DNA of 64,000 nt, taken from Roseovarius sp. TE539 (GTDB taxonomy: Bacteria > Pseudomonadota > Alphaproteobacteria > Rhodobacterales > Rhodobacteraceae). The stretch covers positions 18,594-82,593 of the forward strand of contig NZ_QNGB01000014.1 in NCBI RefSeq assembly GCF_003298505.1, read 5' to 3'. This document shows positions 8,456 through 18,940 of this stretch, one piece after another. A model generated the notes under the pieces. That model had not been told where the DNA came from, ran no database searches, and worked only from the letters and a program-made list of their open reading frames with translations. The number at the start of each line of letters is the position of its first letter. Position 1 is the stretch's first letter. The translations under genes were made by a program, and so were the position numbers.

Positions 8456-9310
8456 ATGTCCGAACCAGCCGATGCCGATTCCCGCCGTGCCGTCCCCCCG
8501 GTCATATGCTACCCGACCGAGACGCTGCCGCAGCCCGACCTTGCGTTATACGCCGCGGCGCGGGCCGATGCGGAAAGGGTCGGCGAGGTAACCGTGCCGC
8601 CGCGCGAGGCGGCCGCGTTTCGGGTCCGGGCCGGGCAGTTCTTTCGCATCACCAGCGTGGAGGGGCCGCAGGTGGGCGATCTCAACCTGTGGAACGCGCA
8701 TGACCTGTCGGAACGCTTCCATTCAGGCAAGACACGGGCCCTGCACGGCACCCACCTGAGCACCGGCGACAGGATGTGGTCCTGTTTTCCGCATCTGCGT
8801 CCGATGGCCACGATCGTTGCCGACACCCTGGACTGGTACGGAATCGACGGGTTCGGCGGGGCGGTTCACGACGTGATCGGCACCCGATGCGATCCCTATA
8901 CCGGCAACCTGCTGGCCGGGAGCCAGTATCACCACTGCTGCCATTCAAACCTGACACGGGCGGTGGCCGATACGCTGGACACCGGGCTGACGGCGGCCGA
9001 AGCCCATGTGCATGACGTGTTGAACGTTTTCATGTGCACCGGTTTCACCCGGGACACCGGGCAGTATTTCATGAAGGCGAGCCCGGTGCGCCCCGGTGAC
9101 CATCTGGAGTTCTTTGCCGAAATCGACCTTCTGGGTGCATTGAGCGCATGCCCCGGTGGGGACTGCTCGGCGGAGCATTCAAGCGACGCGGCCGCCTGTC
9201 ACCCGCTGCTGGTCGAGATCCATGCGCCGCGCATGGGCGCGCTGGAAGGATGGCAGAGCCCGCCGGTCAATGGCTATGACCGCAGCCACGGACGCGGGGA
9301 TGGCGCCTGA
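8456..9310 (+). CDS. DUF1989 (urea carboxylase-associated family) protein
   Basis: This 284-residue protein contains the DUF1989 core: VPPREAAAFRVRAGQFFRITSVEGPQVGDLNLWNAHD, then GDRMWSCFPHLRPMATIVADTLDWYG, a central HHCCHSNLTRAV and CTGFTRDTGQYFMKASPVRPGDHLEFFAEIDLL, with several Cys and His residues that could bind a metal. Members are named for occurring beside urea carboxylase, but no urea genes are present here and the reaction of this copy is unknown. The start ATG at 8456 has GAGAGG just upstream; the longer frame (from 8360) runs back through the preceding small gene in another frame. Confidence 0.85.
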   Translation: MSEPADADSRRAVPPVICYPTETLPQPDLALYAAARADAERVGEVTVPPREAAAFRVRAGQFFRITSVEGPQVGDLNLWNAHDLSERFHSGKTRALHGTHLSTGDRMWSCFPHLRPMATIVADTLDWYGIDGFGGAVHDVIGTRCDPYTGNLLAGSQYHHCCHSNLTRAVADTLDTGLTAAEAHVHDVLNVFMCTGFTRDTGQYFMKASPVRPGDHLEFFAEIDLLGALSACPGGDCSAEHSSDAAACHPLLVEIHAPRMGALEGWQSPPVNGYDRSHGRGDGA

Positions 9311-9371
9311 TCGGGAAGGGCCGTGAAGACCCTGCCGGGAATTGCCTCCCGGACGGCTTTCAAGGGCCTCC

Positions 9372-9397
9372 GGCGGGAGTATTTCTGGAAAGATGAA
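9372..9397. repeat. Extragenic GAGTATTT..GGAAAGATGAA motif, copy 1
   Basis: GGCGGGAGTATTTCTGGAAAG followed by ATGAA lies in the gap between the convergent DUF1989 and deoD genes. The same core (GAGTATTT-N4-GGAAAGATGAA, counting CTGG/CCGG as variable) recurs at 33170-33190 between soxB and soxD. I recall this motif as a frequent extragenic sequence in Rhodobacteraceae; its role is unknown to me. Confidence 0.5.
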
Positions 9398-9406
9398 CGG
9401 GGGGCG

Positions 9407-10114
9407 TCAGCCGGCAAAGGCGGCGGCAAGGGCGATGTCGAACATCGCCGACAATCCCTGTTCGCGGTCCGCGGGTGGCATTGCGGCGCCGGTGACGAGA
9501 TTGTCGCTGACCGTGAGGATGGAGAGCGCCCGCACGCCGTGGCGGGCCGCGATGGTATAGAGTTCGGCGGTTTCCATCTCGACCGCCAGGGTGCGGTGGC
9601 GGCGGAGTTGCTCGGTCAGGTCGGGGCGTTCGTCATAAAAGCTGTCGGTGGAGTGGATGCCGCCCACATGGGGGGTGATCCCGCGCGACTCGGCGGCGCG
9701 CACGGCGGCACGCAGGAGCGGCCAGTCCGCGCAGGGGGCGAACTGCATTTCCCGGAAGAGGCTCGAGGAAGGGGAATTTGTGCTGCTGGCGGTCATCGCG
9801 AGGATCACGTCATTCAGTCCCAGACCGGCCTGCATACCACCGCATGAGCCGACACGGATCAGGGTCCGGGCGCCGTGATCGCGGATCAACTCGGTGGCGT
9901 AGATCGCGAGGCTGGGCATGCCCATGCCGCTGCCGTGGATAGTCACCGGGGTGTCCTGCCAGCTGCCGGTCAAGCCGGACATCCCGCGCAGGTCATTGAC
10001 GCGGCGTGGATTGGTGAGAAAGCGTTCCGCGGCCCACTCGGCTCGTCTGGGGTCGCCCGGCAATAGGACGGTTTCCGCGATATCGCCCGGTGCGGCACCG
10101 ACATGCAGGCTCAT
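9407..10114 (-). CDS. deoD: Purine-nucleoside phosphorylase, DeoD type
   Basis: This 235-residue protein has the length and motifs of the hexameric DeoD purine-nucleoside phosphorylases, which split purine (deoxy)nucleosides with phosphate to the free base and (deoxy)ribose-1-phosphate. Visible are [17 protein letters not shown] near the N-terminus, [23 protein letters not shown] (phosphate site), [17 protein letters not shown] (nucleoside site) and LTVSDNL with the catalytic aspartate. The ATG at 10112-10114 overlaps the stop of the upstream acetyltransferase gene by 4 bases (ATGA), so translation is probably coupled. Confidence 0.95.
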   Translation of the reverse strand: MSLHVGAAPGDIAETVLLPGDPRRAEWAAERFLTNPRRVNDLRGMSGLTGSWQDTPVTIHGSGMGMPSLAIYATELIRDHGARTLIRVGSCGGMQAGLGLNDVILAMTASSTNSPSSSLFREMQFAPCADWPLLRAAVRAAESRGITPHVGGIHSTDSFYDERPDLTEQLRRHRTLAVEMETAELYTIAARHGVRALSILTVSDNLVTGAAMPPADREQGLSAMFDIALAAAFAG

Positions 10115-10557
10115 GGCCGGGCGTACTTGATGAAAGGGGTGAGTTTGCCGACCCGGTCGTAGAGCCGACGTGCCGGCGTGTTGAAATCCTGCGTCAGCCA
10201 GTAAACCGATGGGGTGCCGTTCGCGTCGGCGGCGGCATAGACCGCTTCGATCAGGGCACGCCCCACGCCGAGACCGCGCATGTCGGGCGCGGTATAAAGA
10301 TCCTGTAGGTAGCAGGTGTCCTCGATGCGCCAATTGTGGGCATGGAAGACGAAATGCACCAAGCCCGCGATGCGTCCGCCGACGCGCGCGACAAACGCGG
10401 CGCGCTCGGGGTGGTCCGCGGAGGTCAGACGTTCGAAGGTGGTTTCGAAGATTTCGGCCGGCAATTCGGTTTCGTAGAAATGCAGGTAGTCTCGCCAAAG
10501 CGCGACCCAGTCATCGTGATCCTCCGGAGCCAGGGGGTGGATTTCGATTTCCGTCAC
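10111..10557 (-). CDS. GNAT-family N-acetyltransferase
   Basis: About 148 residues with the GNAT acetyl-CoA-binding motif [24 protein letters not shown] (R/Q-x-x-G-x-G/A) in the middle and a C-terminal [19 protein letters not shown], the usual motif B region. I chose the GTG at 10555-10557, which has GGAGG four bases upstream; the frame could be read back to 10689, but that part lacks conservation. The substrate is unknown. It overlaps deoD by 4 bases, so both come from one transcript. Confidence 0.85.
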   Translation of the reverse strand: MTEIEIHPLAPEDHDDWVALWRDYLHFYETELPAEIFETTFERLTSADHPERAAFVARVGGRIAGLVHFVFHAHNWRIEDTCYLQDLYTAPDMRGLGVGRALIEAVYAAADANGTPSVYWLTQDFNTPARRLYDRVGKLTPFIKYARP

Positions 10558-10634
10558 GTAACCTCCGATCAACGGGGCGATGCCGGAAGGCAAGTCCGGT
10601 CGCCGTGTTTCGTCCTTCGGGAGAATGCCCGGCG

Positions 10635-10943
10635 TCAGATTTCCAGATCGGAGATCGACATGCCCTTTTCGAGCGCCGCATTCACCCATTTCGGCTTGCG
10701 GCCCCGACCCGTCCAGGTCTGGGTGGGATCGTTGGGGTTGCGGTATTTCGGGGCGCCTTTCGGGCCTTTTCCGCTGGTGGCCTGCAAATCATTGAGAGAA
10801 AAACCAAATTCCTTGACAGCTTCTTCCGCGGCACGAAGGGCTTCCGCCTTTCGGCGGCTCTCGACTGTTTTCAACGCCCGATCCACATCCTTTCGCAGGG
10901 CCAGGAGTTCTTCTTTCGACATCTTGTCCAGATCCATGTTCAT
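10635..10943 (-). CDS. H-NS-like nucleoid-associated protein
   Basis: This 102-residue protein has the H-NS architecture: an N-terminal coiled-coil region (MSKEELLALRKDVDRALKTVESRRKAEALRAAEEAV) for dimerisation and a C-terminal DNA-binding block PKYRNPNDPTQTWTGRGRKPKWV, where TGRGRKPKW is the conserved AT-hook-like loop of H-NS/HvrA proteins. In Rhodobacter, HvrA of this family regulates photosynthesis and nitrogen genes; here the targets are unknown. The start is ATG 10941-10943, with another in-frame ATG two codons later. The sequence right upstream is unusually AT-rich. Confidence 0.9.
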   Translation of the reverse strand: MNMDLDKMSKEELLALRKDVDRALKTVESRRKAEALRAAEEAVKEFGFSLNDLQATSGKGPKGAPKYRNPNDPTQTWTGRGRKPKWVNAALEKGMSISDLEI

Positions 10944-11089
10944 TGCGTGTTTCCAATCCGGTTTTTTCCGATCAGGATTTACTGGACCAGAACCGGGAAT
11001 CATTCAAGTTACATTTTGAGACAGTCAACGCATGGATCGGGCGCCTCCACGACCGCGGAGACGAAATCGCGCGGGAAAATCAGGGGTGT

Positions 11090-13102
11090 CTATTGTGCCG
11101 CGACCGCACCGGGATCGGCAAGCTCGACGATATCGGTCATGATGGTGTTCAATTCGAAATCCTTGGGCGTGTAGACCCGCGCCACGCCCATTGCCCTGAG
11201 CCGATCGGCGTCATCCTCGGGGATGATACCGCCAACGACGACCGGGATGTCGCGGAGGCCCGCGGCGCGCAGCCGTGCCATCAGATCCTCGATCAGGGGC
11301 ATGTGACTGCCCGACAGGATCGACAGGCCGATCACGTGCGGGCGGTCCTCGGTGGCGGCGGTCACGATTTCCTGAGGAGTCAGACGGATGCCCTCGTAGC
11401 CGATATCCATGCCGCAGTCCCGGGCGCGCACCGCGATCTGTTCGGCACCGTTGGAATGCCCGTCGAGGCCCGGTTTGCCCATCAGGAGCCTCAGGCGGCG
11501 GCCCAGGCGGTCGCTGGCGGCATCCACGGCTGCGCGGAGATCGTCCAGGCCCTCGGTGCGGTTCGAAGGGCTGGAGGAAACGCCGGTGGGGCCCCTGTAT
11601 TCCCCATGCACGGCCCGCATCTGAGCGGCCCATTCACCCGTCGTGACGCCGGCGCGGGCAGCCTCGATGGAGGCAGGCATGATGTTGCGCCCGCCGGCAG
11701 CGGCGCTGCGCAGCGCCCGGAGCGCGGCCTCCACGGCGGTTTCGTCGCGCTGGTCCCGCCAGGCGTCAAGCCGGGCGATCTGTTCGGCCTCGACCTGTGG
11801 ATCGACGGTCATGATGCCTCCATCCTCTGACATCAGGGGGCTGGGTTCGCAGTCCGTCCAGCGGTTGACGCCGACGACGACGGTTTCACCCCGCTCGATC
11901 CCGCCAAGACGCTCGGCGTTGCTGTCGACGAGGCGCGATTTCATGTAGTCAATGGCAGACACCGCGCCGCCCATGCTGTCGAGATTGGCCAGTTCGTGGC
12001 GGGCGCCGTCCTTGAGCGCCTCGACCTTGGCATCCACTGCCGGGTTGCCGTCGAAGAGATCCTCGAATTCCAGAAGATCGGTCTCGTAGGCCAGTATCTG
12101 CTGCATGCGCATCGACCATTGCTGATCCCACGGGCGGGGCAGGCCCAGGGCCTCGTTCCAGGCGGGCAGTTGCACGGCGCGCGCACGTGCCTTCTTGCTG
12201 AGCGTGACCGCCAGCATTTCCAGGAGGATCCGGTAGACATTGTTTTCGGGCTGCTGTTCGGTCAGTCCCAGTGAATTGACCTGCACGCCGTAACGAAAAC
12301 GGCGGAATTTCGGATCGTCGACACCGTAACGGGTTTGCAGGATCTCATCCCAGAGATCGACGAAGGCGCGCATCTTGCACATTTCGGTGACAAAGCGGAT
12401 ACCTGCATTCACGAAGAACGAGATACGGCCCGCCAGAACCGGAAAATCCGTCTCCGGCACCCGAGGGCGCAGCTCGTCCAGCACTGCGGTGGCGGTGGCA
12501 AGCGCAAATGCCAGTTCCTGTTCCGGCGTCGCGCCGGCCTCCTGCAAGTGATAGGAGCAGACATTCATCGGGTTCCATTTGGGCACGTTCTTGTAACAAT
12601 ACTCGGCCACGTCGCCGATCATCCGCAGCGACGGTTCGGGCGGGCAGATATATGTGCCGCGTGAAAGGTATTCCTTGATCAGATCGTTCTGTACGGTGCC
12701 CGAAAGCCTGGAGATGTCGGCGCCCTGTTCCTCGGCCACGGCGATATAGAGCGAGAGCAGCCACGGCGCGGTGGCGTTGATCGTCATCGAGGTGTTCATC
12801 TGCTCCAGGGGGATTTCTTCGAAAAGGGTCCGCATGTCGCCGAGATGGCAGACCGGCACCCCGACTTTGCCAACCTCGCCGCGGCTGAGGACATGATCAC
12901 TGTCATAACCCGTTTGCGTGGGCAGATCGAACGCCACCGAAAGCCCCGTCTGTCCGCGTGCCAGGTTGGAGCGGTAGAGCGCGTTCGAGGCGGCCGCGGT
13001 TGAGTGGCCCGCATAGGTCCGGATCAGCCAGGGCCGGTCCGCCCTGCGTTCTGGCCGCTCGGCCGTGCCGTCCCGGTCCTGGTCTTGCTGGTTCTGCGAC
13101 AT
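11090..13102 (-). CDS. ecm: Ethylmalonyl-CoA mutase (MeaA-type)
   Basis: This 670-residue protein is a coenzyme B12-dependent acyl-CoA mutase. The N-terminal substrate domain includes RPWLIRTYAGHSTAAASNALYR and GLSVAFDLPTQTGYDSDH; the C-terminal B12 domain has GKPGLDGHSNGAEQIAVRARD with the D-x-H-x-x-G cobalt-ligand motif (Asp547, His549, Gly552), then SGSHMPLIEDLM and VVVGGIIPEDD. Single-subunit size and motif details match MeaA/Ecm, which converts (2R)-ethylmalonyl-CoA to methylsuccinyl-CoA in the ethylmalonyl-CoA pathway, rather than two-subunit methylmalonyl-CoA mutase. Ccr, the preceding pathway enzyme, is encoded about 2.9 kb away, which supports this. The ATG at 13100-13102 has GAGG upstream. 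Confidence 0.9.
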   Translation of the reverse strand: MSQNQQDQDRDGTAERPERRADRPWLIRTYAGHSTAAASNALYRSNLARGQTGLSVAFDLPTQTGYDSDHVLSRGEVGKVGVPVCHLGDMRTLFEEIPLEQMNTSMTINATAPWLLSLYIAVAEEQGADISRLSGTVQNDLIKEYLSRGTYICPPEPSLRMIGDVAEYCYKNVPKWNPMNVCSYHLQEAGATPEQELAFALATATAVLDELRPRVPETDFPVLAGRISFFVNAGIRFVTEMCKMRAFVDLWDEILQTRYGVDDPKFRRFRYGVQVNSLGLTEQQPENNVYRILLEMLAVTLSKKARARAVQLPAWNEALGLPRPWDQQWSMRMQQILAYETDLLEFEDLFDGNPAVDAKVEALKDGARHELANLDSMGGAVSAIDYMKSRLVDSNAERLGGIERGETVVVGVNRWTDCEPSPLMSEDGGIMTVDPQVEAEQIARLDAWRDQRDETAVEAALRALRSAAAGGRNIMPASIEAARAGVTTGEWAAQMRAVHGEYRGPTGVSSSPSNRTEGLDDLRAAVDAASDRLGRRLRLLMGKPGLDGHSNGAEQIAVRARDCGMDIGYEGIRLTPQEIVTAATEDRPHVIGLSILSGSHMPLIEDLMARLRAAGLRDIPVVVGGIIPEDDADRLRAMGVARVYTPKDFELNTIMTDIVELADPGAVAAQ

Positions 13103-13237
13103 GGTGGGCCTCGTGAATCGGTTGCGCAATTTTGTTACGTCACGGGACTAATAAGTGGAATATTGTGCCGGTGTCAATTCGCTGCATTGCGGCATGGGGC
13201 CATTTACCCGGGGACCGAAGCCTGCTTTGGTGCCCCG

Positions 13238-14623
13238 ATGGGCAAGATGGTCGAAATGCCGCTTTGGGCACTGATCCTGCTGGTGGCGTTCGCGGCGGTC
13301 ACCTTTGCGTCGCATTTCCTGTTGCCTTCGGTGCGCTGGTTCTTTCGCAAACGGGCCGAACGTGTGATCGCCCGCCTCAACCAAAGGCTTGCCCGGCCCA
13401 TCGAGCCTTTCAAGCTGGCCCGGCGTTACGACATGATACAGCGGTTGATCTACGACCCCGAGGTGAGCCGGGCGATAGCCGAACATGCCAGAACCGAAGG
13501 CATCCCCGAGAACGTGGCCTTCGAACAGGCGCGCCGCTATGCGCGGGAGATCGTGCCGGGCTTTTCGGCCAGTGCCTATTTCGGCGTGGCGATCCGACTG
13601 TCCAAGTGGCTGAGCCAGGCACTTTACCGGGTCCGTCTCGGACATTTCGACGAGTCGGCACTGAATGCCGTGGATCGCGATGCCACGGTGGTCTTCGTGA
13701 TGAATCATCGCTCCAACATGGATTATGTTCTTGTGACATGGCTGGCCGCGGACCGGTCCGCGTTGAGTTACGCAGTGGGAGAGTGGGCGCAGGTCTGGCC
13801 GCTGAGCGGCTTGCTCAAGTCCATGGGGGCGTATTTCATTCGCCGCAAGGCGCGCGACGCGCTCTACCGCAGGGTGCTGGCCCTCTATGTTCATCTGGCG
13901 ACCGAGGGCGGGGTGACGCAGGCGGTCTTTCCCGAAGGCGGGCTGAGCCTGAACGGGGCATTGCAGCCGCCCAAACTGGGCATTCTGAAATACATCGTGG
14001 AGGGGCGCGGGCTGGAAGGTCGCGATGTGGTGTTCGTCCCGGTGGCGCTGAACTACGACAGGGTGCTGGAGGACCGGATACTGATCGCCGCGGCACAGGC
14101 GGGCACCCGACGTTTCCGGGCCCGGATCAGCGTTGTGGCACTGCGGATCCTGCGCCAGATATGGAAGCGGCTGCGCGGGCGGTTCCACCGATATGGCTAT
14201 GCCGCGGTGAGTTTTGGTGCACCGATGTCCTTGGCGACGTTCCGGCGCGAAAATCCCGGCGCATCGGTGCAGGATCTGGCAAATGCGCTGATGTGCCGGA
14301 TCGGAGAGGAGGTGCCGGTGCTGCCGGTACCAATGGTGGCCCGCGCTTTGCTGGCTTCCGAAGCTCCGATGGGCGTGCATGACGTTGAGGCTGCGCTGGT
14401 GCGGATGACCGCGCAATTGCCGCAGGCGCATGTCCATTTGCCGCGCGGCGACAATGCCTATGCCACGGAAGTCGGCCTGCGCGGGCTGCGGGTGCGCGGA
14501 CTCATCCTTGAAGAGGCGGGACAGATCACCGTACCCGACGAAGCACGCCCCCTTTTGGAATTCTATTCCGGCTCCATCGCGCATCTTTTCAAAACCCCGA
14601 AAGACCCGCAGCACCAGGCTTGA
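13238..14623 (+). CDS. PlsB-like glycerol-3-phosphate acyltransferase family protein
   Basis: This 461-residue protein has an N-terminal membrane helix (about residues 6-25) and the acyltransferase blocks: FVMNHRSNMDYVLVTWL with the catalytic H-x4-D, then SMGAYFIRRKARDALYRRVL, then FPEGGLSLNGAL (glycerol-3-phosphate binding, normally PEGTRS or similar), and FVPVALNYDRVLED. This order matches PlsB/GPAT-type enzymes that acylate glycerol-3-phosphate with acyl-CoA or acyl-ACP at the inner membrane. It is much shorter than E. coli PlsB (about 800 residues). Starts at 13238, 13247 and 13256 are all possible; ribosome sites are weak. It is divergent from ecm. Confidence 0.8.
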   Translation: MGKMVEMPLWALILLVAFAAVTFASHFLLPSVRWFFRKRAERVIARLNQRLARPIEPFKLARRYDMIQRLIYDPEVSRAIAEHARTEGIPENVAFEQARRYAREIVPGFSASAYFGVAIRLSKWLSQALYRVRLGHFDESALNAVDRDATVVFVMNHRSNMDYVLVTWLAADRSALSYAVGEWAQVWPLSGLLKSMGAYFIRRKARDALYRRVLALYVHLATEGGVTQAVFPEGGLSLNGALQPPKLGILKYIVEGRGLEGRDVVFVPVALNYDRVLEDRILIAAAQAGTRRFRARISVVALRILRQIWKRLRGRFHRYGYAAVSFGAPMSLATFRRENPGASVQDLANALMCRIGEEVPVLPVPMVARALLASEAPMGVHDVEAALVRMTAQLPQAHVHLPRGDNAYATEVGLRGLRVRGLILEEAGQITVPDEARPLLEFYSGSIAHLFKTPKDPQHQA

Positions 14624-14712
14624 TCACGACGATCGGGCCCGGTGAAATGAGGTGGGAAACCTGGGCTCCAGCAGGGATGAGCGTACGCCCTGACGACATT
14701 GCCAGCCCGCGA

Positions 14713-15666
14713 TCAGCCGAGAAGCCAGGCGAGATACCCCAGATAGCAGACGAGCATTGCTCCGCCTTCCCGCCGCCCGACATGCCAGCCGGTTCGCGCA
14801 AACACCAGGAGCAGGACGGTCGCAGCACACATGACCCAGATATCGAGGCGGATAATCTCGGGGGGTACGGCCATCGGTTGAACAAGCGCGGTAATGCCAA
14901 GAATGCCAAGGATATTGAAAATGTTGCTGCCAAGAACGTTGCCCAGGGCGACGTCACCCTGCCCCTTGCGTACGGCGATGATGGATGTGACGAATTCCGG
15001 CATCGAAGTGCCGATCGCCACGATCGTCAAGCCGATCACCGTCTCTGAAATGCCGGCGGCCTGAGCAATGGATACAGCCCCGGAAACCAGCAGCCGCGCG
15101 CCGAGAATCGTGAAGACGAGCCCGGTCAAGGTGATGGCAAGGGATGCCCCGAGCGCGTGATCGGGCCCGGGCACCGCTTCTGCCTCCGCTTCGTAAACCG
15201 CTGCGGCGGCCGAGTTGGTCTTGCCCTTCTCGGACCAGAACGTGAACGCCAGATAGGCAAGGAGGGTCAGGACGAACACGACACCTGTCAGATGTCCGGC
15301 ATCGCCGACCAGAACCACGGCAAGACACATGAGAGTGGCAACAATCATTACAAGTCCGTCGCGCCGGAACGCCCTAGCATCCACTGCCACCGGCGCCAGC
15401 AGAGCGGTAAAGCCGAGTATCAGCAGTATGTTTCCGATATTGCTTCCGATCACATTTCCGAGGGCGATCCCGGGCGAGCCGGACAAGGCGGCCTGAAGGC
15501 TCGTGACAAGTTCGGGCGTCGAGGTCCCGAAGCCGACCAAAGTCAGGCCGATCACCATTGGCGGAACGTTGAAGGACCTGGCCGCGGAAACTGCACCGCG
15601 AACCAGCATCTCACCACCAATGACCAGCCCGGCAAGACCGGCGATTACCAGGACGACAGTGTTCAT
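14713..15666 (-). CDS. Calcium/sodium antiporter, YrbG/CaCA family
   Basis: This 317-residue membrane protein contains two copies of the CaCA alpha repeat: GFGTSTPELVTSLQAA with ALGNVIGSNIGNILLILG in the first half, and AIGTSMPEFVTSIIAV with ALGNVLGSNIFNILGILG in the second. These glutamate-bearing motifs form the cation-binding sites of Na+/Ca2+ exchangers. About ten helices are expected with a central cytoplasmic loop (SEKGKTNSAAAAVYEAEAEA). The ATG at 15664-15666 gives the family-typical N-terminus; the frame upstream of it is not conserved. It sits between ecm and ccr but has no evident metabolic link to them. Confidence 0.92.
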   Translation of the reverse strand: MNTVVLVIAGLAGLVIGGEMLVRGAVSAARSFNVPPMVIGLTLVGFGTSTPELVTSLQAALSGSPGIALGNVIGSNIGNILLILGFTALLAPVAVDARAFRRDGLVMIVATLMCLAVVLVGDAGHLTGVVFVLTLLAYLAFTFWSEKGKTNSAAAAVYEAEAEAVPGPDHALGASLAITLTGLVFTILGARLLVSGAVSIAQAAGISETVIGLTIVAIGTSMPEFVTSIIAVRKGQGDVALGNVLGSNIFNILGILGITALVQPMAVPPEIIRLDIWVMCAATVLLLVFARTGWHVGRREGGAMLVCYLGYLAWLLG

Positions 15667-15991
15667 TCGTTGAAAATCTCTATTTGGTGTGTCTGTGCGG
15701 GCGTCTGTACACTCGGAAACGGTGCCGGGCACCCGTCCCTGAGATAATCTCTTGTTGACCCGACGAAAAGTGGCGACCCGTGAAAGTTGCTGCACCCGGC
15801 GCGTTGCCTTCGATCAGAGGGTTGCCGCGCATGCATGGTGGTTTTTCTGCGACTGCGCGGTCATAAAATTACAAATTGGGGCCGCAACGCATTGCATTGT
15901 TGCGCATAGCTGGATAGATCGGGGCGAATGTGGCGATTCTGCATCGCGGCAAGAAGCGCTTGAAACAGGTTGGAGAACAAGGAGGCTAATG
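15667..15991. other. 325-base divergent promoter region between antiporter and ccr
   Basis: No gene is visible; the frame that runs through it belongs to the extended ccr reading frame. The ccr-proximal part is AT-richer. It holds an inverted repeat GCAAC-N10-GTTGC (15884-15903) and a possible sigma-70 promoter TTGCAT (15892-15897), 17-base spacer, TAGATC (15915-15920), about 70 bases before the ccr start. Confidence 0.5.
15884..15920 (+). promoter_or_regulatory. Candidate ccr promoter and overlapping inverted repeat
   Basis: TTGCAT and TAGATC are spaced by 17 bases, fair matches to -35 and -10 boxes. GCAAC (15884-15888) and GTTGC (15899-15903) flank and overlap the -35, with ATTGCAT in the centre. 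In related bacteria ccr is controlled by short-chain acyl-CoA-responsive regulators (RamB/PccR/MccR type) that bind TTTGCAAA-like sites; this repeat is similar in style but not a clear match. Confidence 0.3.
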
Positions 15992-17281
<1,290 letters not shown>

Positions 17282-17317
17282 GCGAAGACAGACCGGCGCG
17301 GCCCGGCCCGGCCCGGA

Positions 17318-18181
17318 TCAGGCCGACGCCGCCCAGTCCCAGTACATATCGCGGACCCGGCGGGTGACCGGCCCGATCTGGTAATGTGTATCCTCGAAGG
17401 CGCTGACCGGGGTCACCTTCATCATGTTGCCCGAAAGGAACACCTCGTCGGCGTCATGAAAATCCTCGAAGGTCATGACGGTTTCGTGCACGGCCGTGCC
17501 GTCCGCGCGCAGATTCTCGATATGCCGGGCGCGAGTGATGCCGGCGAGGAAGGTGCCGTTGGGCACCGGGGTAAACACCTCGCCGTCCTTCACGGCAAAA
17601 ACGTTGGCAGTGGCGGTTTCGGCCACGTTGCCCATGGCGTCGGCCACCAAGGCGTTGCCGAAACCCCTGTCGCGGGCCTCGGCCAGCATCCTCGCGTTGT
17701 TGGGGTAAAGGCAGGCCGCCTTGGCGTTGACCACCGCGTTCTCGAGCGTGGGGCGGCGGAACCGCGTTCGGGAGAGGGTGGTCGTGGTCTCGGGCGCGGC
17801 CATCGGGATTTCCTCGAGGCTGATGGCGAAGCCGGTGGCCCCGCCCTCCTTCGGCACGATCGCGGACATGCCCCCGTCGATGGCCCAGTACATCGGCCGG
17901 ATATAGACGGCCGCGTCCGCGGGGTAGGCTTTCAGCCCCTCGTGGATGATCGCGACCATCTCCTCGGTCGTCACGGTGGGCGTGACCATCAGCGCCGCGG
18001 CGGAGGCGTTGACCCGGGCGCAATGCCGGTCCAGGTCCGGCGTGAGGCCATGCGCGTAACGCGCTCCGTCGAAGACATTGCTGCCCAGCCACATGCCGTG
18101 ATCGGCGGCGTTCATCACCGCGATGTCGCCGTCATGCCAGGCGCCGTTGAAATAGGTGCGGATATTCGTGCCCGTCGGCAT
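17318..18181 (-). CDS. ilvE: Branched-chain amino acid aminotransferase (class IV)
   Basis: This 287-residue fold-type IV PLP enzyme has DHGMWLGSNVFDGARYAHG near the N-terminus, YIRPMYWAIDGG, the PLP lysine in VVNAKAACLYPNNARML (Lys154), DAMGNVAETATANVF and NGTFLAGITRARHIENL. This is the pattern of branched-chain aminotransferases, which interconvert Leu/Ile/Val and their 2-oxo acids with 2-oxoglutarate. Some class IV relatives act on other substrates (4-amino-4-deoxychorismate, D-amino acids, beta-amino acids), so the exact preference is not certain. The ATG at 18179-18181 has GGGAGGG just upstream. It converges on ccr with a 36-base gap. Confidence 0.85.
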   Translation of the reverse strand: MPTGTNIRTYFNGAWHDGDIAVMNAADHGMWLGSNVFDGARYAHGLTPDLDRHCARVNASAAALMVTPTVTTEEMVAIIHEGLKAYPADAAVYIRPMYWAIDGGMSAIVPKEGGATGFAISLEEIPMAAPETTTTLSRTRFRRPTLENAVVNAKAACLYPNNARMLAEARDRGFGNALVADAMGNVAETATANVFAVKDGEVFTPVPNGTFLAGITRARHIENLRADGTAVHETVMTFEDFHDADEVFLSGNMMKVTPVSAFEDTHYQIGPVTRRVRDMYWDWAASA

Positions 18182-18251
18182 GGTTTCCCTCCCGTTGATC
18201 CGGGTGCAGGTTAGGCCGGGCGCACGGAAGGGTCCAGAGCAAGCGTGCGGA

Positions 18252-18878
18252 TCACGGCCCCTTCGGATGCCGGTGGACGGTGGCGCGAAATTCCTCGGTG
18301 CTGTTGTCCCTCGGGAAGGGCGTGGCGGGAATCGCGGTGCCCAGGAATTCACACAGAGGCGCCCAGCCGCTTCCGATCTCGTGGATCAGCAGCCGGTCGG
18401 CGGGGACGTGCCGTTTCACCGCTTCGACATTGGCCTTGTAGGCGGCGATGCCGTGATCCCGCTGCATCGGCTTGCCCGAGAAGACTTGGCGGGGGATCAG
18501 CATCCCCCCGGCTGTTTCCGTCCCGGCCTCCTGATCGGATTGCAGCACCGGCAGGATGGTTCTCTCGAAACTCGTCCACCAGCTTTCGGGCGTGCGCCAT
18601 GTCAGCACGATCTTCGCGTCGGGAAACTCCGTCATCAGTTCGGGCCAGAAATGCGCCGATGGCCAGTCGAGGCAGGAACGGTACCCGCCAAGCAGGCTGT
18701 TCCAGTCGGCGGGACCGCCGGCGATGAACCGGCGCCAGGCATCCCGTTGCCCGGGATCCTCGTTCAGGGTGCGCATGTGGTGGCAGGGGCCGAAGCCTAG
18801 GATTTCCAGTGCCGCGCGCATCGAATCGGTTCCCGTGCGACCGAACCCCGCGCCGATGATCCGGATATCGGGCTTCAT
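18252..18878 (-). CDS. Sulfotransferase family protein
   Basis: This 208-residue protein begins IRIIGAGFGRTGTDSMRAALEILGFGPCHHM, the P-loop region of a distinct sulfotransferase-fold family (Sulfotransfer_4) found in bacteria and eukaryotes. DAKIVLTWRTPESWWTSFE is the likely 3'-phosphate region, and FSGKPMQRDHGIAAYKANVEAVKRHVPADRLLIHEI matches the family's C-terminal half. The acceptor is unknown. I chose the ATG at 18878 because the residues before it in frame are unconserved. It follows a VOC gene on the same strand, 62 bases away. Confidence 0.8.
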   Translation of the reverse strand: MKPDIRIIGAGFGRTGTDSMRAALEILGFGPCHHMRTLNEDPGQRDAWRRFIAGGPADWNSLLGGYRSCLDWPSAHFWPELMTEFPDAKIVLTWRTPESWWTSFERTILPVLQSDQEAGTETAGGMLIPRQVFSGKPMQRDHGIAAYKANVEAVKRHVPADRLLIHEIGSGWAPLCEFLGTAIPATPFPRDNSTEEFRATVHRHPKGP

Positions 18879-18940
18879 CGCGTGCCCTTGCGGGTGCGGC
18901 CCCTCGCGCGGCGGTTCCCGCCCGGTCGGGCAGGTCGGGG

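Noticed and set aside
10944..13237. Possible cobalamin riboswitch near the B12-dependent mutase gene
   Set aside because: No B12-box-like sequence is seen in the leader of ecm (13103-13237).
17301..17315. Three direct GCCCG repeats between ccr and the aminotransferase gene
   Set aside because: A short GC-rich run at a convergent junction, probably chance; no hairpin with a T-run is formed.
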